A stretch of 64,000 nucleotides of DNA. Source: Anaerolineaceae bacterium (lineage in GTDB: Bacteria; Chloroflexota; Anaerolineae; Anaerolineales; Anaerolineaceae). A program made the translations under genes and the position numbers. The stretch spans positions 248,001-312,000 of the forward strand of contig JAURZL010000019.1 in the NCBI GenBank assembly GCA_030653365.1, written 5' to 3'. Shown piece after piece: positions 63,276 through 64,000 of the stretch. The notes under the pieces are model-generated. The model saw only the letters and a list, made by a program, of their open reading frames with translations. It was not told where the DNA came from and ran no database searches. Each line of letters starts with the position of its first letter. Position 1 is the first letter of the stretch.

Positions 63276-64000
63276 ATGAAAAATTCAAAAAAAGCAAGTG
63301 AAGCATACGTCTTTTTGGGATTAACCCTTACCTTATCCTGGTTTGTTTTCTGGGGTCCCCTGGCTCTATTAAAGGTTCCAACCATTAGTTTCGTGAGTGA
63401 TGTAAAAGGTCCCGCGTGGGCGATCGCGTTTTATATTATTGGTGGATTTGTCCCCTCTCTTTTGGGGATTATTCTGACCTGGAAAAAAGAGGGGTTGGCG
63501 GGATTACGCCTGTTAGGGCAGCGCATCCTTCAATTCAAGCTTGGTGGGCGTTGGTACATATTTATCTTTCTGATCGTTTTCGCTGGGACGGCAGGGCAGC
63601 TAACCATTAACAGACTTTTGGGAAATACTTTTAACGGGAATCTTTTTTTGATTCAGTTAGGCAGTTTTCTGCCGCTTCTGATCCTTGGTCCGCTGTCAGA
63701 AGAAATCGGTTGGCGCGGATATGCACTCCCACGTCTCCAAACGAGGTGGAATGCATTGACCTCATCATTGATCGTCGGCGTGATTTGGGGATTGTGGCAT
63801 TTACCCTTATTTATGATGGTCGGAACCCCGCAGCATGAATTGGGAATCCCGTTCATTGGCTTCTTGGTAGGCATGAGTGCCAATTCACTTTTTTATACAT
63901 GGCTTTACAACAACACCCAACACAGTCTGTGGTCCGCGATCCTGCTTCATTGGTTATATACATACGCTACTCAGGTGGTGTATTCCGGAGTAACCCGCTC
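63276..64000 (+). CDS. CPBP-family intramembrane metalloprotease, 3' end cut by window edge
   Basis: 241 codons are in the window. The start MKNSKKASEAYVFLGLTLTL is followed by a helix-rich body with LGPLSEEIGWRGYALPRLQ (EExxxR), GLWHLPLFMMVG (histidine) and ILLHWLYTYA near the edge. It is the same GWRGYAL subtype as the 58992 protein. The ribosome site is weak (GGGAAAAAA). Third CPBP protein in 5 kb. The C-terminus lies beyond the window, though little should be missing. Confidence 0.85.
   Translation, partial: MKNSKKASEAYVFLGLTLTLSWFVFWGPLALLKVPTISFVSDVKGPAWAIAFYIIGGFVPSLLGIILTWKKEGLAGLRLLGQRILQFKLGGRWYIFIFLIVFAGTAGQLTINRLLGNTFNGNLFLIQLGSFLPLLILGPLSEEIGWRGYALPRLQTRWNALTSSLIVGVIWGLWHLPLFMMVGTPQHELGIPFIGFLVGMSANSLFYTWLYNNTQHSLWSAILLHWLYTYATQVVYSGVTR

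Noticed and set aside
1..64000. CRISPR arrays, insertion sequences, prophage or integrase genes
   Set aside because: No regularly spaced repeats, transposase or integrase motifs were found on either strand. The tRNA-Glu repeats are the only mobile-element trace.

Overview
This 64 kb window is a bacterial chromosome segment. I infer a member of the Chloroflexota, probably Anaerolineae. The reasons are gene content and style: serine/threonine/proline-rich lipoproteins, a CAP-LysM protein, several large MalT/LuxR-type regulators, a KaiC/KaiB operon without KaiA, and DUF4386, DUF6326 and CPBP membrane proteins. No rRNA or other phylogenetic marker was searched, so this placement is an inference.

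Positions 1-39 kb look like ordinary core chromosome. In order they hold: succinate dehydrogenase (sdhC, sdhD-like, sdhA cut by the left edge, minus strand); a NitT/TauT-type ABC importer; DUF4180 plus a cysteine desulfurase; an ArsR regulator with a perfect palindromic operator; a minus-strand run with a phosphatase-like protein, an aldo/keto reductase, polyphosphate kinase and a CAP-LysM protein; a membrane-anchored WD40 protein; a nicotinamidase-like hydrolase; RNase Z; metK under a SAM-I riboswitch; FtsK; a NUDIX hydrolase; an ECF sigma/anti-sigma pair; an MFS transporter; DUF429 and UbiA-family proteins; a cupin and GH1 beta-glucosidase pair; serS under a T-box leader with a serine UCC specifier; ferritin; and rlmB, cysS and a PIN-TRAM protein.

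From 39 kb the sequence becomes accessory. A tRNA-Glu(CUC) gene has its 3' end and terminator repeated in diverged form 2.36 kb downstream. The repeats bracket a small cargo: an XRE-type membrane regulator, a CPBP protease and a SnoaL-like fragment. Next come two modules, each headed by a near-duplicate MalT/LuxR-type ATPase regulator (41.6 kb and 54.5 kb). Each regulator is followed within about 40 bp by the same promoter element, and then by small membrane proteins (DUF6326, DUF4386, DUF4395, CPBP) and, in the first module, two quinone-oxidoreductase-like enzymes. Two more copies of the element stand further along in the second module. Between the modules lies a compact kaiC-kaiB-kaiB-PAS/histidine kinase operon.

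The most interesting signal is that promoter element. Four copies share an AACACT...AGTGTC inverted repeat placed exactly 23 bp before a TATATT-like -10 box, with no recognisable -35 box. This is the architecture of an activator-dependent promoter, and the adjacent MalT-like proteins are the obvious candidate activators. I read it as a regulon that duplicated together with its regulator and now carries variable membrane-protein cargo. Two reading-frame breaks (47.78 kb and 57.53 kb) suggest the modules are decaying, or that the assembly has small indels.
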